NCBI RefSeq assembly: GCF_000014145.1
Contig: NC_008255.1
Span: 2,806,001 to 2,870,000, forward strand
Source of the DNA: Cytophaga hutchinsonii ATCC 33406
Lineage (GTDB): Bacteria; Bacteroidota; Bacteroidia; Cytophagales; Cytophagaceae
Direction of reading: 5' to 3'
Length of the DNA: 64,000 nucleotides
The notes under the pieces are model-generated. The model was not told where the DNA came from, did no database searches, and was given only the letters and a program-made list of their open reading frames with translations. How positions within the stretch are numbered: position 1 is the stretch's first letter; each line of letters starts with the position of its first letter. This document shows positions 45,843 through 54,017 of this stretch, piece by piece. The position numbers and the translations under genes are program-made.

Positions 45843-46391
45843 ATGATAAAATACACAAATATATCCTCGATTGACTATATAAATAATTTGCCATTTGACT
45901 ATGTTGAGATGTATTCATTTCAGCGAGGAACGGAGTTTGAAAAAAGTAATAAGACAAGTCAACAAGAATATGAGAAGTTAAAGATTAGAAAAGAAAAGCA
46001 TAATGATTTGACAATCCTCGAAGAAAAGCGTTTTTTTGAATTACAGCAACTTTTTGGGGTTACACAATATTTAGTCAATGACAAAGGACAATTTCATCCT
46101 TCCAGCACAAAAACAAACACTTTTAAAGCCACAGACCCTCAAATAAACATACTGAAAAATATCTTGAGGACTGAAATTAAGGACGTACCATCTTGGATGT
46201 GTGCTCCTATTTATCGTGATGCAATAGTTTTTTACGACAAATTGAACCAAATCATATCTACTTTAAATATCTGTTTAAGTTGTGAATATATGGAAACGAA
46301 AATGTTTTCCCGCATAAATGGAGACAATAAAACTTACGACTTATTAAGGCATTTTTTTATTGAACTAGGACACAAAATTGAAGACCGATAA
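45843..46391 (+). CDS. Cassette gene: protein of unknown function, 182 aa
   Basis: Start ATG 45843 is the first after the attC right box; the frame is open upstream only across the attC element. Soluble protein, Lys/Glu-rich helix (EYEKLKIRKEKHNDLTILEEKRFFELQQLFG), then SWMCAPIYRDAIVFYD and two cysteines (LNICLSCEYM). Family not recognised. Confidence 0.68.
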   Translation: MIKYTNISSIDYINNLPFDYVEMYSFQRGTEFEKSNKTSQQEYEKLKIRKEKHNDLTILEEKRFFELQQLFGVTQYLVNDKGQFHPSSTKTNTFKATDPQINILKNILRTEIKDVPSWMCAPIYRDAIVFYDKLNQIISTLNICLSCEYMETKMFSRINGDNKTYDLLRHFFIELGHKIEDR

Positions 46392-46399
46392 ATGCCAGT

Positions 46400-46531
46400 T
46401 GGTAACAGCTACTACAACGGATTGAGGTAATTGGTTTAATGAAAAAACGGTTTTGTATTTTTGATGATTTGGCAAATCCGAATAATGGCTTAATTTAGTA
46501 TCAAACCCGCTGTAGTACCAGAACGTTAGGT
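46400..46531 (+). repeat. attC-like element 8 (single type)
   Basis: 132 bp. Left box TGGTAAC, right box GTTAGGT (fits GTTRRRY). Arms ACTACAACGGATT and AAACCCGCTGTAGT pair with few mismatches; short inner hairpin GATTTGGCAAATC. Confidence 0.72.
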
Positions 46532-46573
46532 GTAGTACTACTAGTTAAAATCGAATCATTCAACATAATAAAT

Positions 46574-47110
46574 ATGGAACATTTTATTTTATCAATATTA
46601 ATATCTACATTAATTTTTATCATTATACCTCTATTGTGCGTCGGATTTGTTTTTTTTATTTTTAAGAAAAAGTTAGGACTAAAATTAGCCGTATTTGTAA
46701 GCGTCATTTTATTAATAATATTTAGCTTTTTTATTATTACAAACTTCTACCCTTTAGAATCATTTTATTCAAATAATTTTGAAGAAAATACAAAATTAAC
46801 TTTACCTGATTCTGCTAAACTAATTCGATATTCTGGGAACAATACGATTTATAGTTTTGGGGACTATAACATATCTTATATATATCAATTAGAGACAACA
46901 GATTATAATCATATATACTCTCAATTATTGACTAAGGGATTTCATAGTAGTGATGTGTATCTTGAAACATCTGAAAATGAATATTTAATAAATTCTCCCT
47001 TAAAATATAAGAGAAAGAAAATATTGACAAAAAATTTTGGATTTAAAAACTTTGATATTTTGTTTTTAATAGACAATAAAACAATAATTTGCAATTCAAA
47101 TAAATGGTAA
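46574..47110 (+). CDS. Cassette gene: small membrane protein
   Basis: 178 residues. Two N-terminal membrane helices (FILSILISTLIFIIIPLLCVGFVFFIF and LAVFVSVILLIIFSFFIITNF) and a polar extracytoplasmic domain of about 115 residues. AT-rich codon use. Family not recognised. Confidence 0.68.
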   Translation: MEHFILSILISTLIFIIIPLLCVGFVFFIFKKKLGLKLAVFVSVILLIIFSFFIITNFYPLESFYSNNFEENTKLTLPDSAKLIRYSGNNTIYSFGDYNISYIYQLETTDYNHIYSQLLTKGFHSSDVYLETSENEYLINSPLKYKRKKILTKNFGFKNFDILFLIDNKTIICNSNKW

Positions 47111-47120
47111 TGAATAATAA

Positions 47121-47284
47121 ACCTAAAAATGGACAACATTTATTTTAGGCTTTTTGATAATAGTAATAGCGTTACTTTTATCAGCCACGGCAGACCGCAC
47201 GAAGTAATTAAATAAAAATGTTGTGCGGGTTCTGAATCTTTGCGCTTTCAAGACCTACAACAAATGTTACCACAACCGTTACCA
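47121..47284 (+). repeat. attC-like element 9 (family B, decayed left box)
   Basis: 164 bp. The left box reads ACCTAAA instead of ending in AAC; the right box is GTTACCA. The central palindrome is also altered (AGCCACGGCAGA). It is the most diverged family B copy and is probably a poor recombination site. Confidence 0.65.
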
Positions 47285-47293
47285 GAAACTTTA

Positions 47294-48076
47294 ATGAGAT
47301 ATCGACTAATAATCATATTGACTTTTTTAACTATAAAATCCTATGGGCAATGTGGGCAAGAATATCCATCAGGGTTTTGTCATAGTTCAATATTTGTAAC
47401 TCATCAAGGAGATACGCTCAATAAACTTGATAATTTAGGATTTTATCAAGGCCTTCATTTATATACTTATAGTAGTGACAGCAATACATTTATTATTGGA
47501 AACTACCGTCACGGACAACCTGTAGGAGAATGGAAATATCATTGTAGTGATAGTTCGTACTCATTTGGGCAATTTAAGAGTGGTATACAATCAACTTCAG
47601 ATGGTAACGGAGGCTGGGTTACTAAGAAACAAGGTATCTATTCAAAAGATGGAGTTTGGAAATACTTTGACAAAGACAGCCAATTAATCAAAACTCAACG
47701 TTTCGAACATTTTGATTATAAAAATGGATGGGCAAAAAAGATTTTTATAGTAGACACTAACGGTACTTTCATTTTAGTCAATTTTGAAAGTAAATATAAA
47801 TATTATTCAAAATTTAGAAAGGAAACAACAATCCATTACACCGAGGATGGAATAATTTTATCAGCTGAATATAATAGTTTTTGGAGGGATGTCACTCTTG
47901 AATATTATAATAATAGTCAGGTAAGTAAAAAGACTAAAAGAAGAAAGTTTTTAGGTAAAGCATTAAATAAAACAATTGAAAAAGAATATAATTATAAAGG
48001 ACAATTAGAAAATAAGATAAAGACAACTTGGCATAATCGTAAATCTGATAGTGTATGGAAACAGGTTTATTGGTGA
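47294..48076 (+). CDS. Cassette gene: secreted YwqK-like repeat protein
   Basis: 260 residues from ATG 47294 (signal peptide RYRLIIILTFLTIKSYGQ). Contains MORN-variant elements (GNYRHGQPVGEWKYH, GIYSKDGVWKYFDKDSQLIKTQRF), as in the chromosomal pair at 9.2-11.9 kb but with fewer repeats. Its last 12 codons recur at the array's left edge. Cassette ends are complementary over 8 bases (GTTACCAG and CTGGTAAC). Confidence 0.75.
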   Translation: MRYRLIIILTFLTIKSYGQCGQEYPSGFCHSSIFVTHQGDTLNKLDNLGFYQGLHLYTYSSDSNTFIIGNYRHGQPVGEWKYHCSDSSYSFGQFKSGIQSTSDGNGGWVTKKQGIYSKDGVWKYFDKDSQLIKTQRFEHFDYKNGWAKKIFIVDTNGTFILVNFESKYKYYSKFRKETTIHYTEDGIILSAEYNSFWRDVTLEYYNNSQVSKKTKRRKFLGKALNKTIEKEYNYKGQLENKIKTTWHNRKSDSVWKQVYW

Positions 48077-48091
48077 TTTATAAAAAATTGC

Positions 48092-48282
48092 TGGTAACAA
48101 TCCATAAAATTTATAGCGGTTCGTTTGGCAGGAAACACTTGAGCTCTTCCCTACTCCTCCAAATTCCTGCGGAAATCTGATGCTTAAAAAGAATATAATT
48201 TTCCGCAGCAATTTGTTTACGCTGTTCCGTTAAAGTTCTTATCTTTAAATACCGCTACAAATTGCATTGTTAACCGTTAGGC
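48092..48282 (+). repeat. attC-like element 10 (family A)
   Basis: 191 bp. Left box TGGTAAC, right box GTTAGGC (fits GTTRRRY). Arms AAATTTATAGCGG/CCGCTACAAATT and hairpin CTGCGGAA/TTCCGCAG. Near-copy of element 1, including the upstream gene tail. Confidence 0.77.
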
Positions 48283-48293
48283 ACAATTTTAAA

Positions 48294-49697
48294 ATGAAAA
48301 ATACGACCTTGTTACTTTTTATTTTTGCTATTATTTCTTTTTCCATTTATGGACAGAATGAAAATTTATTATCTATTCAACAGCAATTAAATGATATTGA
48401 TGAATTAGAGCAAAAATTAAAAACTATTCACCCTTCACTTTATAGATTTTGTACTCCAATGGAATTTGATAGCACTTTAAGTGCTATCAAAAAAGGAATA
48501 TACAAAACAAATACAGAGAAAGAATTTTCAGTATTAATATCTCCTATCTTTTTATTAATCAAAGATGCACATACTTGGCAACAATTACCCAATCGTGAAG
48601 AATCAAATACGTTAATACCTTTAGATTTTAAAATTTATAAAAATCAATTGTTTGTTTATAACAACTGTAGCTATAATAATGAATTATCCCCAGGAACAAG
48701 AATTTTAGAAATAAACAATGAAAAATCAGAGGAAATTATAACACGATTAAAAGCATCTGTTGTAACCGATGGATTTATTGAAACTACAAAAGAGAGAGTT
48801 GCAGAAGAATGGTTCAAGTACATATTTCAACCTCAAAATCAGTATTCAATTAAATACCAAAGTAAGAATAAATCAAAAATAGTTGAATTAGAACCATTAA
48901 CTGAACATTTAATTGATTCAATAAGAACAAATCGAACAGAAAACAAAATTCACTTAAAACCAGAACCTTTTAATATAGGTCCATATACAAAGTTATCGAT
49001 TAACAAACGTGATAACTATGGAACTATTAAAATCAAATGGTTTGATAGGGTCCCTTTTACAGAATACAAAAGTTTTTTGGATTCAAGTATTCATAATTTA
49101 AATACAAGACAAATAACTAATCTCATAATTGATCTACGCTGGAATATAGGAGGACCTAGAGAGTACCCAATTTATTTACTTTCCAAGATATTGAATCAAC
49201 CCTTTCGGTATTGCGATTCTTTAATTACGACAAAATTTACTTTTGAAGAAAAAATAGCTTTTGATTCTACAAAAGTTTTTGTTCCAATGGACAATGGATT
49301 CTACAAAGTTGTTAAAAATGCCAGAGGATTAGGGCAGCAAAATCCATCAAATGTAACTTTCACTGGAAATATATACTTGTTAGTAGATGGACAATCAAAC
49401 TCGTCTTCTGCTCAAGTAGCATCCCTAATTTATCAAAATCGAAGAGGAACAATTATTGGAGAAGAGCCAGGTGGCTTATTTGAAGGTGGAACAGGAGAAC
49501 ATCATTATTATTTAACGTTAACAAACTCTAGAATTAAAGTTCAGATTCCACGATATCGAATAGTATTGCATGTAGACAGGTCAAAATTTCATGGACACGG
49601 GGTTAAACCCGATTATGAGGTGAAACCAGATATTACTGATATGATTCAAGGAAAAGATCCTGTAATGGAATTTACAATTGGATTAATAAAAAAATAA
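48294..49697 (+). CDS. Cassette gene: S41-family peptidase (C-terminal processing protease-like)
   Basis: 467 residues from ATG 48294 (signal peptide KNTTLLLFIFAIISFSIYGQ). An N-terminal helical region, a PDZ-like part (PGTRILEINNEKSEEII) and the S41 core: LIIDLRWNIGGP, then GQSNSSSAQVASLIYQNRRGTIIGEEPGG with the Ser nucleophile in S-S-S-A-Q. Probably a periplasmic serine peptidase. It is the largest cassette gene and an unusual cargo. Cassette ends are complementary over 10 bases (GTTAGGCACA and TGTGCCTAAC). Confidence 0.88.
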   Translation: MKNTTLLLFIFAIISFSIYGQNENLLSIQQQLNDIDELEQKLKTIHPSLYRFCTPMEFDSTLSAIKKGIYKTNTEKEFSVLISPIFLLIKDAHTWQQLPNREESNTLIPLDFKIYKNQLFVYNNCSYNNELSPGTRILEINNEKSEEIITRLKASVVTDGFIETTKERVAEEWFKYIFQPQNQYSIKYQSKNKSKIVELEPLTEHLIDSIRTNRTENKIHLKPEPFNIGPYTKLSINKRDNYGTIKIKWFDRVPFTEYKSFLDSSIHNLNTRQITNLIIDLRWNIGGPREYPIYLLSKILNQPFRYCDSLITTKFTFEEKIAFDSTKVFVPMDNGFYKVVKNARGLGQQNPSNVTFTGNIYLLVDGQSNSSSAQVASLIYQNRRGTIIGEEPGGLFEGGTGEHHYYLTLTNSRIKVQIPRYRIVLHVDRSKFHGHGVKPDYEVKPDITDMIQGKDPVMEFTIGLIKK

Positions 49698-49704
49698 AAC
49701 ATGT

Positions 49705-49879
49705 GCCTAACAATAAGTAGCATTTATTGTAGGCTTCTTTGATAATATTAATAGCGGTGCTTTCATCCGCCACGGCGGACCGCACGAAATAATTAAATGG
49801 AAAAGGTTGTGCGGGTTTTGTGTTTAGGATATCTAGGCACTTTCAAGGCCTACAACAAATGCAACCGCTACCGTTACCT
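49705..49879 (+). repeat. attC-like element 11 (family B), last of the array
   Basis: 175 bp. Left box GCCTAAC (fits RYYYAAC), right box GTTACCT. Family B arms with central TCCGCCACGGCGGA. No attC matching its right box was found downstream, so the array seems to end here or the following cassette has lost its attC. Confidence 0.8.
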
Positions 49880-49903
49880 ACAAGTTTGATGCACAAATAA
49901 ATT

Positions 49904-50470
49904 ATGAAAATTATAACCGCTATAAATGAAGATGAATGGGCTTCAATAACACATATTGCAACTACAGTCCATTTGAAGAAAGATCAACTAATCATTCGAA
50001 AAGGCGACCCTGGCAACAAGGAAGTTTTTTTGGTAAATGGAATCGTTAGAGGCTTTATTACAGATGAAAATGGTAATGAGAAAAGTACGTCCTTTTTTGA
50101 AGAAGGAGAGTTTATGAGCACGCAGGCACTTAGAACTAAAAAAGGTATTTCCCTTTATAATTACCAAGCTTTGTGTCGTACAAAGTTATTGATATTCGAC
50201 TCAAAACAATTGAAGGACTTACTATCTGCAACCAAAAAATTATCTGAAATAGGTAAAGCAATAAAAGAAAGAGAACTGACCAGACTTATGAACAGAGATG
50301 ATTGTTTGATGCAAGTAAAAGCCCTTGACAAATACCAGAAATTCATTACGTATTATCCCGCTTTAGAAAGGCAGATTTCTCAACGCTATATAGCCTCGTA
50401 CTTAGGCATCACCCCTGTTTCGCTCAGTCGCTTAAAAAAATCAATGATTGTACGAACTGATAACAATTGA
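49904..50470 (+). CDS. Crp/Fnr-family transcription regulator
   Basis: 188 residues. Cyclic-nucleotide-binding-like domain (VHLKKDQLIIRKGDPGNKEVFLVNGIVRGFITDENGNEKSTSFFEEGEFMS) and C-terminal winged helix (QISQRYIASYLGITPVSLSRLKKS). The helix-turn-helix is short, as in Bacteroidota members. Lies between the last attC and a membrane-protein gene, which it probably regulates. It may be the last cassette or the first flanking gene. Confidence 0.88.
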   Translation: MKIITAINEDEWASITHIATTVHLKKDQLIIRKGDPGNKEVFLVNGIVRGFITDENGNEKSTSFFEEGEFMSTQALRTKKGISLYNYQALCRTKLLIFDSKQLKDLLSATKKLSEIGKAIKERELTRLMNRDDCLMQVKALDKYQKFITYYPALERQISQRYIASYLGITPVSLSRLKKSMIVRTDNN

Positions 50471-50495
50471 TAACAGAATTAGAAATACATTGGAA

Positions 50496-50516
50496 TAATT
50501 TTGTGATTATTAATCA
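50496..50516 (+). promoter_or_regulatory. -7 element and palindromic operator before the membrane-protein gene
   Basis: TAATTTTG (50496-50503) is a perfect TAnnTTTG element. It is followed at once by the palindrome TGATTA-T-TAATCA (50504-50516), placed where a repressor or the neighbouring Crp-type protein could control the start of transcription. The -33 TTG is not well spaced. Confidence 0.5.
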
Positions 50517-50533
50517 TAAAAATTTATTCCAAG

Positions 50534-51076
50534 ATGAACAAACTAACGCGTTTCTTTTTTAAAAATGGGGAATATAAAATTGCCCTTCCGGTATTGGGAT
50601 TGGGATTTACGTTACAAGCTTTATTAATAATGGCTTATCTTCCTGAATTTCTTCACTATTCAGATAACATGAAAAATCCTGACCAGTTTTTTACGTATAA
50701 CTATGAATACATCGTGGACTTATATCAAAAACTAGGCGAAGAAGGAAGAAAATTCTACTTTAACATGCTTGTAGTGGACTTTTTATACACCACGATCTCC
50801 GGTGCAGGTTATTCCCTATTACTTGCAGCCTTAGCCAAAAAGGAAAAATGGTATATTATTCTGCCTCTTGTATTAACGCTTTCAGATATTTTTGAAAATA
50901 TTTCGCAAATTATTTTGATGAATAATTTTCCTGCAATATCGCCTTCAGGAGTGGCCATATCAAGTACGTTCAGCTCTATTAAAATGACAGGCGGTGCAAT
51001 CATTCTTTCATTAATTTTATTCTTTATAGGCAGGAATATAATCCATTGGGTAAAAAATAAAAAGACAACGGTATGA
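50534..51076 (+). CDS. Integral membrane protein of unknown function
   Basis: 180 residues with four likely membrane helices (about 18-38, 85-105, 108-128 and 148-170). Family not recognised. Follows the Crp-type regulator by 63 bases with its own promoter candidate. Confidence 0.72.
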   Translation: MNKLTRFFFKNGEYKIALPVLGLGFTLQALLIMAYLPEFLHYSDNMKNPDQFFTYNYEYIVDLYQKLGEEGRKFYFNMLVVDFLYTTISGAGYSLLLAALAKKEKWYIILPLVLTLSDIFENISQIILMNNFPAISPSGVAISSTFSSIKMTGGAIILSLILFFIGRNIIHWVKNKKTTV

Positions 51077-51139
51077 GAACTTCAACTACAAAGTGGTTGG
51101 ATATTAGAAACTAAAGTTGCTGCACGCACTCATTTATAT

Positions 51140-51437
51140 TTCACCGTGGTCTGTTTCACCGTGTTCTGTGGCACACAGAACACCAGGGGTAAAATGAATT
51201 AAAAAAGAATTTATTCATGTGTTAGATATATTACTTATTAGGTTGAAGTGATAGTAATTATTAACTTGATGCAGCAGTGACTTTCACCGTGTTCTGTGGC
51301 ACACAGAACACCAAGGGTAAAATGAGTTAAAAAAGAATTTATTCATGTGTTAGATATATTACTTATTAGGTTGAAGTGATAGTAATTATTAACTTGATGC
51401 AACAGTGAATGGTCTGTGTGCCACAGACCACGGTGAA
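51140..51437. repeat. 298-bp element with inverted ends and a 128-bp tandem duplication
   Basis: TTCACCGTGGTCTG (51140-51153) is the exact reverse complement of CAGACCACGGTGAA (51424-51437). Inside, 51154-51281 and 51282-51408 are two copies of a 128-bp unit with only a few differences. Each unit starts with the palindrome GTGTTCTGTG-GC-ACACAGAACAC. A related palindrome GGTCTGTG-TGC-CACAGACC closes the element, and a diverged relative lies at 3093-3111. No gene is inside. Confidence 0.75.
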
Positions 51438-51560
51438 TGTATGTTAGACATTGCACTACATCAGGCGGAGTTTACGCCGGACGATATTTCTCGTCTTCCT
51501 ATTTGTTCATAGCTTTCAACATGGTACCTTCGTCTAATAAATAACTCATCATTCTCTTCC

Positions 51561-52979
51561 ATGCTCTTCAATTCAATACCATTTGCTCTTTTTTTAATAC
51601 TGGTATTTTATGGCTATTGGTTTATCTTCAATAAAAATCTCCGTGTTCAGAATGCGTTTATTTTTGTAACCAGTTATGTATTCTATGGCTGGTGGGACTG
51701 GCAGTTTCTTTTTTTAATTTCAGGCAGTGCCCTTGCAGGATTCTTTGCAGGTATCTTACTGGAAAAAAATGAAGACCCATACAAACGAAAGCTACTCGTA
51801 AGCAGTGCAATCATAATGAACATACTTTTTTTGGCCGTATTCAAATATGCCAATTTCTTTACCGATTCGCTGGAAGCATTATTAAATCAGATGGGGTTTC
51901 AGGCAGATTTCATCACCTTAAAAATTATTCTGCCTATTGGTATTAGCTTCTATACCTTTCACAACATAAGTTATATCATTGATGTATACCGAAAAACCAT
52001 TCCTGCAACAAAGAATCTCATTGTCTATGCATCTTTCATGAGCTACTTCCCGCAATTAGTTGCAGGTCCCATTCAGCGCGCAAAAACACTTATACCGCAA
52101 TTTCAGAAAGAACGAAAATTTGACTATGCAACTGCCGTTGCCGGCATGCAGCAGATACTCTGGGGGCTTTTCAAAAAGGTAGTCGTTGCCGACACCTGTG
52201 CCCCGCATGTAAACACAGCCTTTGCACACTATGAAACCTTACCTGGAATACAACTTCTGCTTGCAGCCATATTATTTGCCTTTCAGATCTATGGTGATTT
52301 CAGCGGCTATACAGACATGGCTTTAGGCATCAGCAAACTATTCGGCATTGAATTAACAACCAATTTCAAAACACCTTATTTTGCACGCTCCATCCCCGAC
52401 TTTTGGAAACGCTGGCACATTTCATTAACAACATGGTTTAAAGATTATGTATACATTCCGTTAGGCGGAAATAAAAATGGATTGGTCACGACCTTACGCA
52501 ACACGTTCATTATTTTTTTAGTCTCCGGTTTCTGGCATGGCGCAAACTGGACCTTCATTTTCTGGGGACTGCTTAATGCCTTGTATTTTATACCATATTT
52601 ATTTTTCAAATCTACTCCCAAGTCCGGGCACTATGCACTACCGGATTACATTCAGATGATTTTTGTTTTTGTTTGTATCTGCTTCTCGTGGATCTTCTTT
52701 CGCGCCAACAGCCTTACAGAAGCATTTGCGTATATCACACATGTATATTCAAATCCGTTTATAACTAAACCTTTTCTGGCCATATTACCACTAAGTGTAG
52801 CAGCACCCATTCTCTTTTTATTAGCTGTGGAATGGCACTATTTCAGGACGGATGGCTTCCGTGCAATTGCATTTAACTACCAATGGCTGGCATGGGCATT
52901 TTATGTATCAATGATAATTCTTATATTAATGAATATGTCATTTCATCAAACCAGTGATTTCATTTACTTTCAATTTTAG
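51561..52979 (+). CDS. MBOAT-family O-acyltransferase (AlgI/DltB-like)
   Basis: 472 residues, about ten membrane helices. The MBOAT core SIPDFWKRWHISLTTWFKDYVYIPLGGN and active-site histidine in SGFWHGANWTFIFWG are present. Transfers acyl groups across the inner membrane to an extracellular glycan, as AlgI does for alginate. The acceptor polymer is unknown. The partner gene follows after 4 bases. Confidence 0.93.
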   Translation: MLFNSIPFALFLILVFYGYWFIFNKNLRVQNAFIFVTSYVFYGWWDWQFLFLISGSALAGFFAGILLEKNEDPYKRKLLVSSAIIMNILFLAVFKYANFFTDSLEALLNQMGFQADFITLKIILPIGISFYTFHNISYIIDVYRKTIPATKNLIVYASFMSYFPQLVAGPIQRAKTLIPQFQKERKFDYATAVAGMQQILWGLFKKVVVADTCAPHVNTAFAHYETLPGIQLLLAAILFAFQIYGDFSGYTDMALGISKLFGIELTTNFKTPYFARSIPDFWKRWHISLTTWFKDYVYIPLGGNKNGLVTTLRNTFIIFLVSGFWHGANWTFIFWGLLNALYFIPYLFFKSTPKSGHYALPDYIQMIFVFVCICFSWIFFRANSLTEAFAYITHVYSNPFITKPFLAILPLSVAAPILFLLAVEWHYFRTDGFRAIAFNYQWLAWAFYVSMIILILMNMSFHQTSDFIYFQF

Positions 52980-52983
52980 CCAG

Positions 52984-53979
52984 ATGAAATTATTCAAACA
53001 TAAACTATTTTTATTAGCGGGCATTACACTGGCAGCCAGCTACGTGGTTTATTTCGTATTGAATGCCTATCAATTGAGTTATTATAAGCAAAGTTTAAAA
53101 ACCCGCTGGGCGCTTGAATTAAAGGATCAACATGTTGATTATATATTCTTAGGTTCTTCAAGAATGGCTAATATGATTTCCTCAACGGCATTTGACAGTT
53201 CTTTACATCAAACCTCTATCAATCTGGCAACACCAGGTTCTTCTTATGGTGAAAGTTATGTACTCTTTCAACAATACCTGGCAAATGGAAATACCGCAAA
53301 AACACTCGTACTTTCATTTGATTTATTTAAATCACGACACCTGGATTTAAGTGCCGAACCAATCACTCCGCTTGTGTTTAAACAATTTGATTTTTTCCCG
53401 TATCAGGAAATCCCTGAAATAAAATCCGTATACAACAGCTACACGGCACCGTGGCATATGTATCTGTGGAAATACCTGCCTTTCTCCCGGTTCGCAGAAT
53501 TTAATACCTACTTCAAGGCAGACTCCATGCTGCAGTTTGTCATGGATGGGAAACCGCAGCATGCATCGTTTAATACACATACAGGAGAACAGCTTATCCA
53601 TAATTTTACATTCAAAGGCGAACGTATCTCAGCGCCAGGCGTAGTGCGGTTAGGACCGAGAAGTGAAAAATACTTATTAAAAATTCTTAGCCTTGCTAAA
53701 AAAAACAACATTTCAATTATACTTGTAACTGCGCCTTATTATAAAATGGCCACGTTTGACCGCACCATACATAACACCTATGTATCTTTTTTAAAAAATA
53801 CCTTCAATACGCGGTATATTGATTTTACAGCATCCGGCGCATGGAATTCATACACATATTTCTCAGATCCTATCCATACCAATGTGTACGGAAGCAAACT
53901 ATATACAAAAATGCTGTGTGACAGTTTGAACGTGAATAAAATAACAAACACATCTTCTGAAAATGAAACTTATTTTTAA
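52984..53979 (+). CDS. SGNH-like partner of the MBOAT acyltransferase
   Basis: 331 residues from ATG 52984, chosen because it opens an N-terminal membrane anchor (HKLFLLAGITLAASYVVYFVL). It has a GSSRM motif (block I-like serine, FLGSSRMAN) and a late DPIHTNVYG resembling the Asp-x-x-His of SGNH hydrolases and AlgX/AlgJ. It likely completes the acyl transfer begun by the MBOAT protein in the periplasm. Family-level match only. Confidence 0.72.
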   Translation: MKLFKHKLFLLAGITLAASYVVYFVLNAYQLSYYKQSLKTRWALELKDQHVDYIFLGSSRMANMISSTAFDSSLHQTSINLATPGSSYGESYVLFQQYLANGNTAKTLVLSFDLFKSRHLDLSAEPITPLVFKQFDFFPYQEIPEIKSVYNSYTAPWHMYLWKYLPFSRFAEFNTYFKADSMLQFVMDGKPQHASFNTHTGEQLIHNFTFKGERISAPGVVRLGPRSEKYLLKILSLAKKNNISIILVTAPYYKMATFDRTIHNTYVSFLKNTFNTRYIDFTASGAWNSYTYFSDPIHTNVYGSKLYTKMLCDSLNVNKITNTSSENETYF

Positions 53980-54017
53980 TAAGTCTCACAAAGTCAACAG
54001 ACGAAAAATTTTTGAGA

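Larger units (their letters stand above)
39493..49879 (+). mobile_element. Integron-type gene-cassette array without integrase (CALIN)
   Basis: Eleven attC-like elements (39545, 41428, 42180, 43108, 43979, 44660, 45648, 46400, 47121, 48092, 49705) alternate with short plus-strand genes. Each element starts with a box ending in AAC (one in AAA) and ends with a GTT box, with partly complementary arms and an internal hairpin. In eight of ten cassettes the first bases are complementary to the last bases of the same cassette (for example GTTAGCGTAT at 44104 against ATACGCTAAC ending at 44666; GTTAGGCACA at 48276 against TGTGCCTAAC ending at 49711). This is expected from site-specific cassette circles. 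No tyrosine recombinase is in the window. Cassette genes are more AT-rich than the flanks. Three attC families are present: A (39545, 45648, 48092), B (42180, 43108, 44660, 47121, 49705) and single types. Confidence 0.82.

Noticed and set aside
39545-49879. CRISPR array
   Set aside because: The repeats are 130-190 bp, imperfect and about 0.6-1.9 kb apart with genes between; no short direct repeats with uniform spacers and no cas genes.
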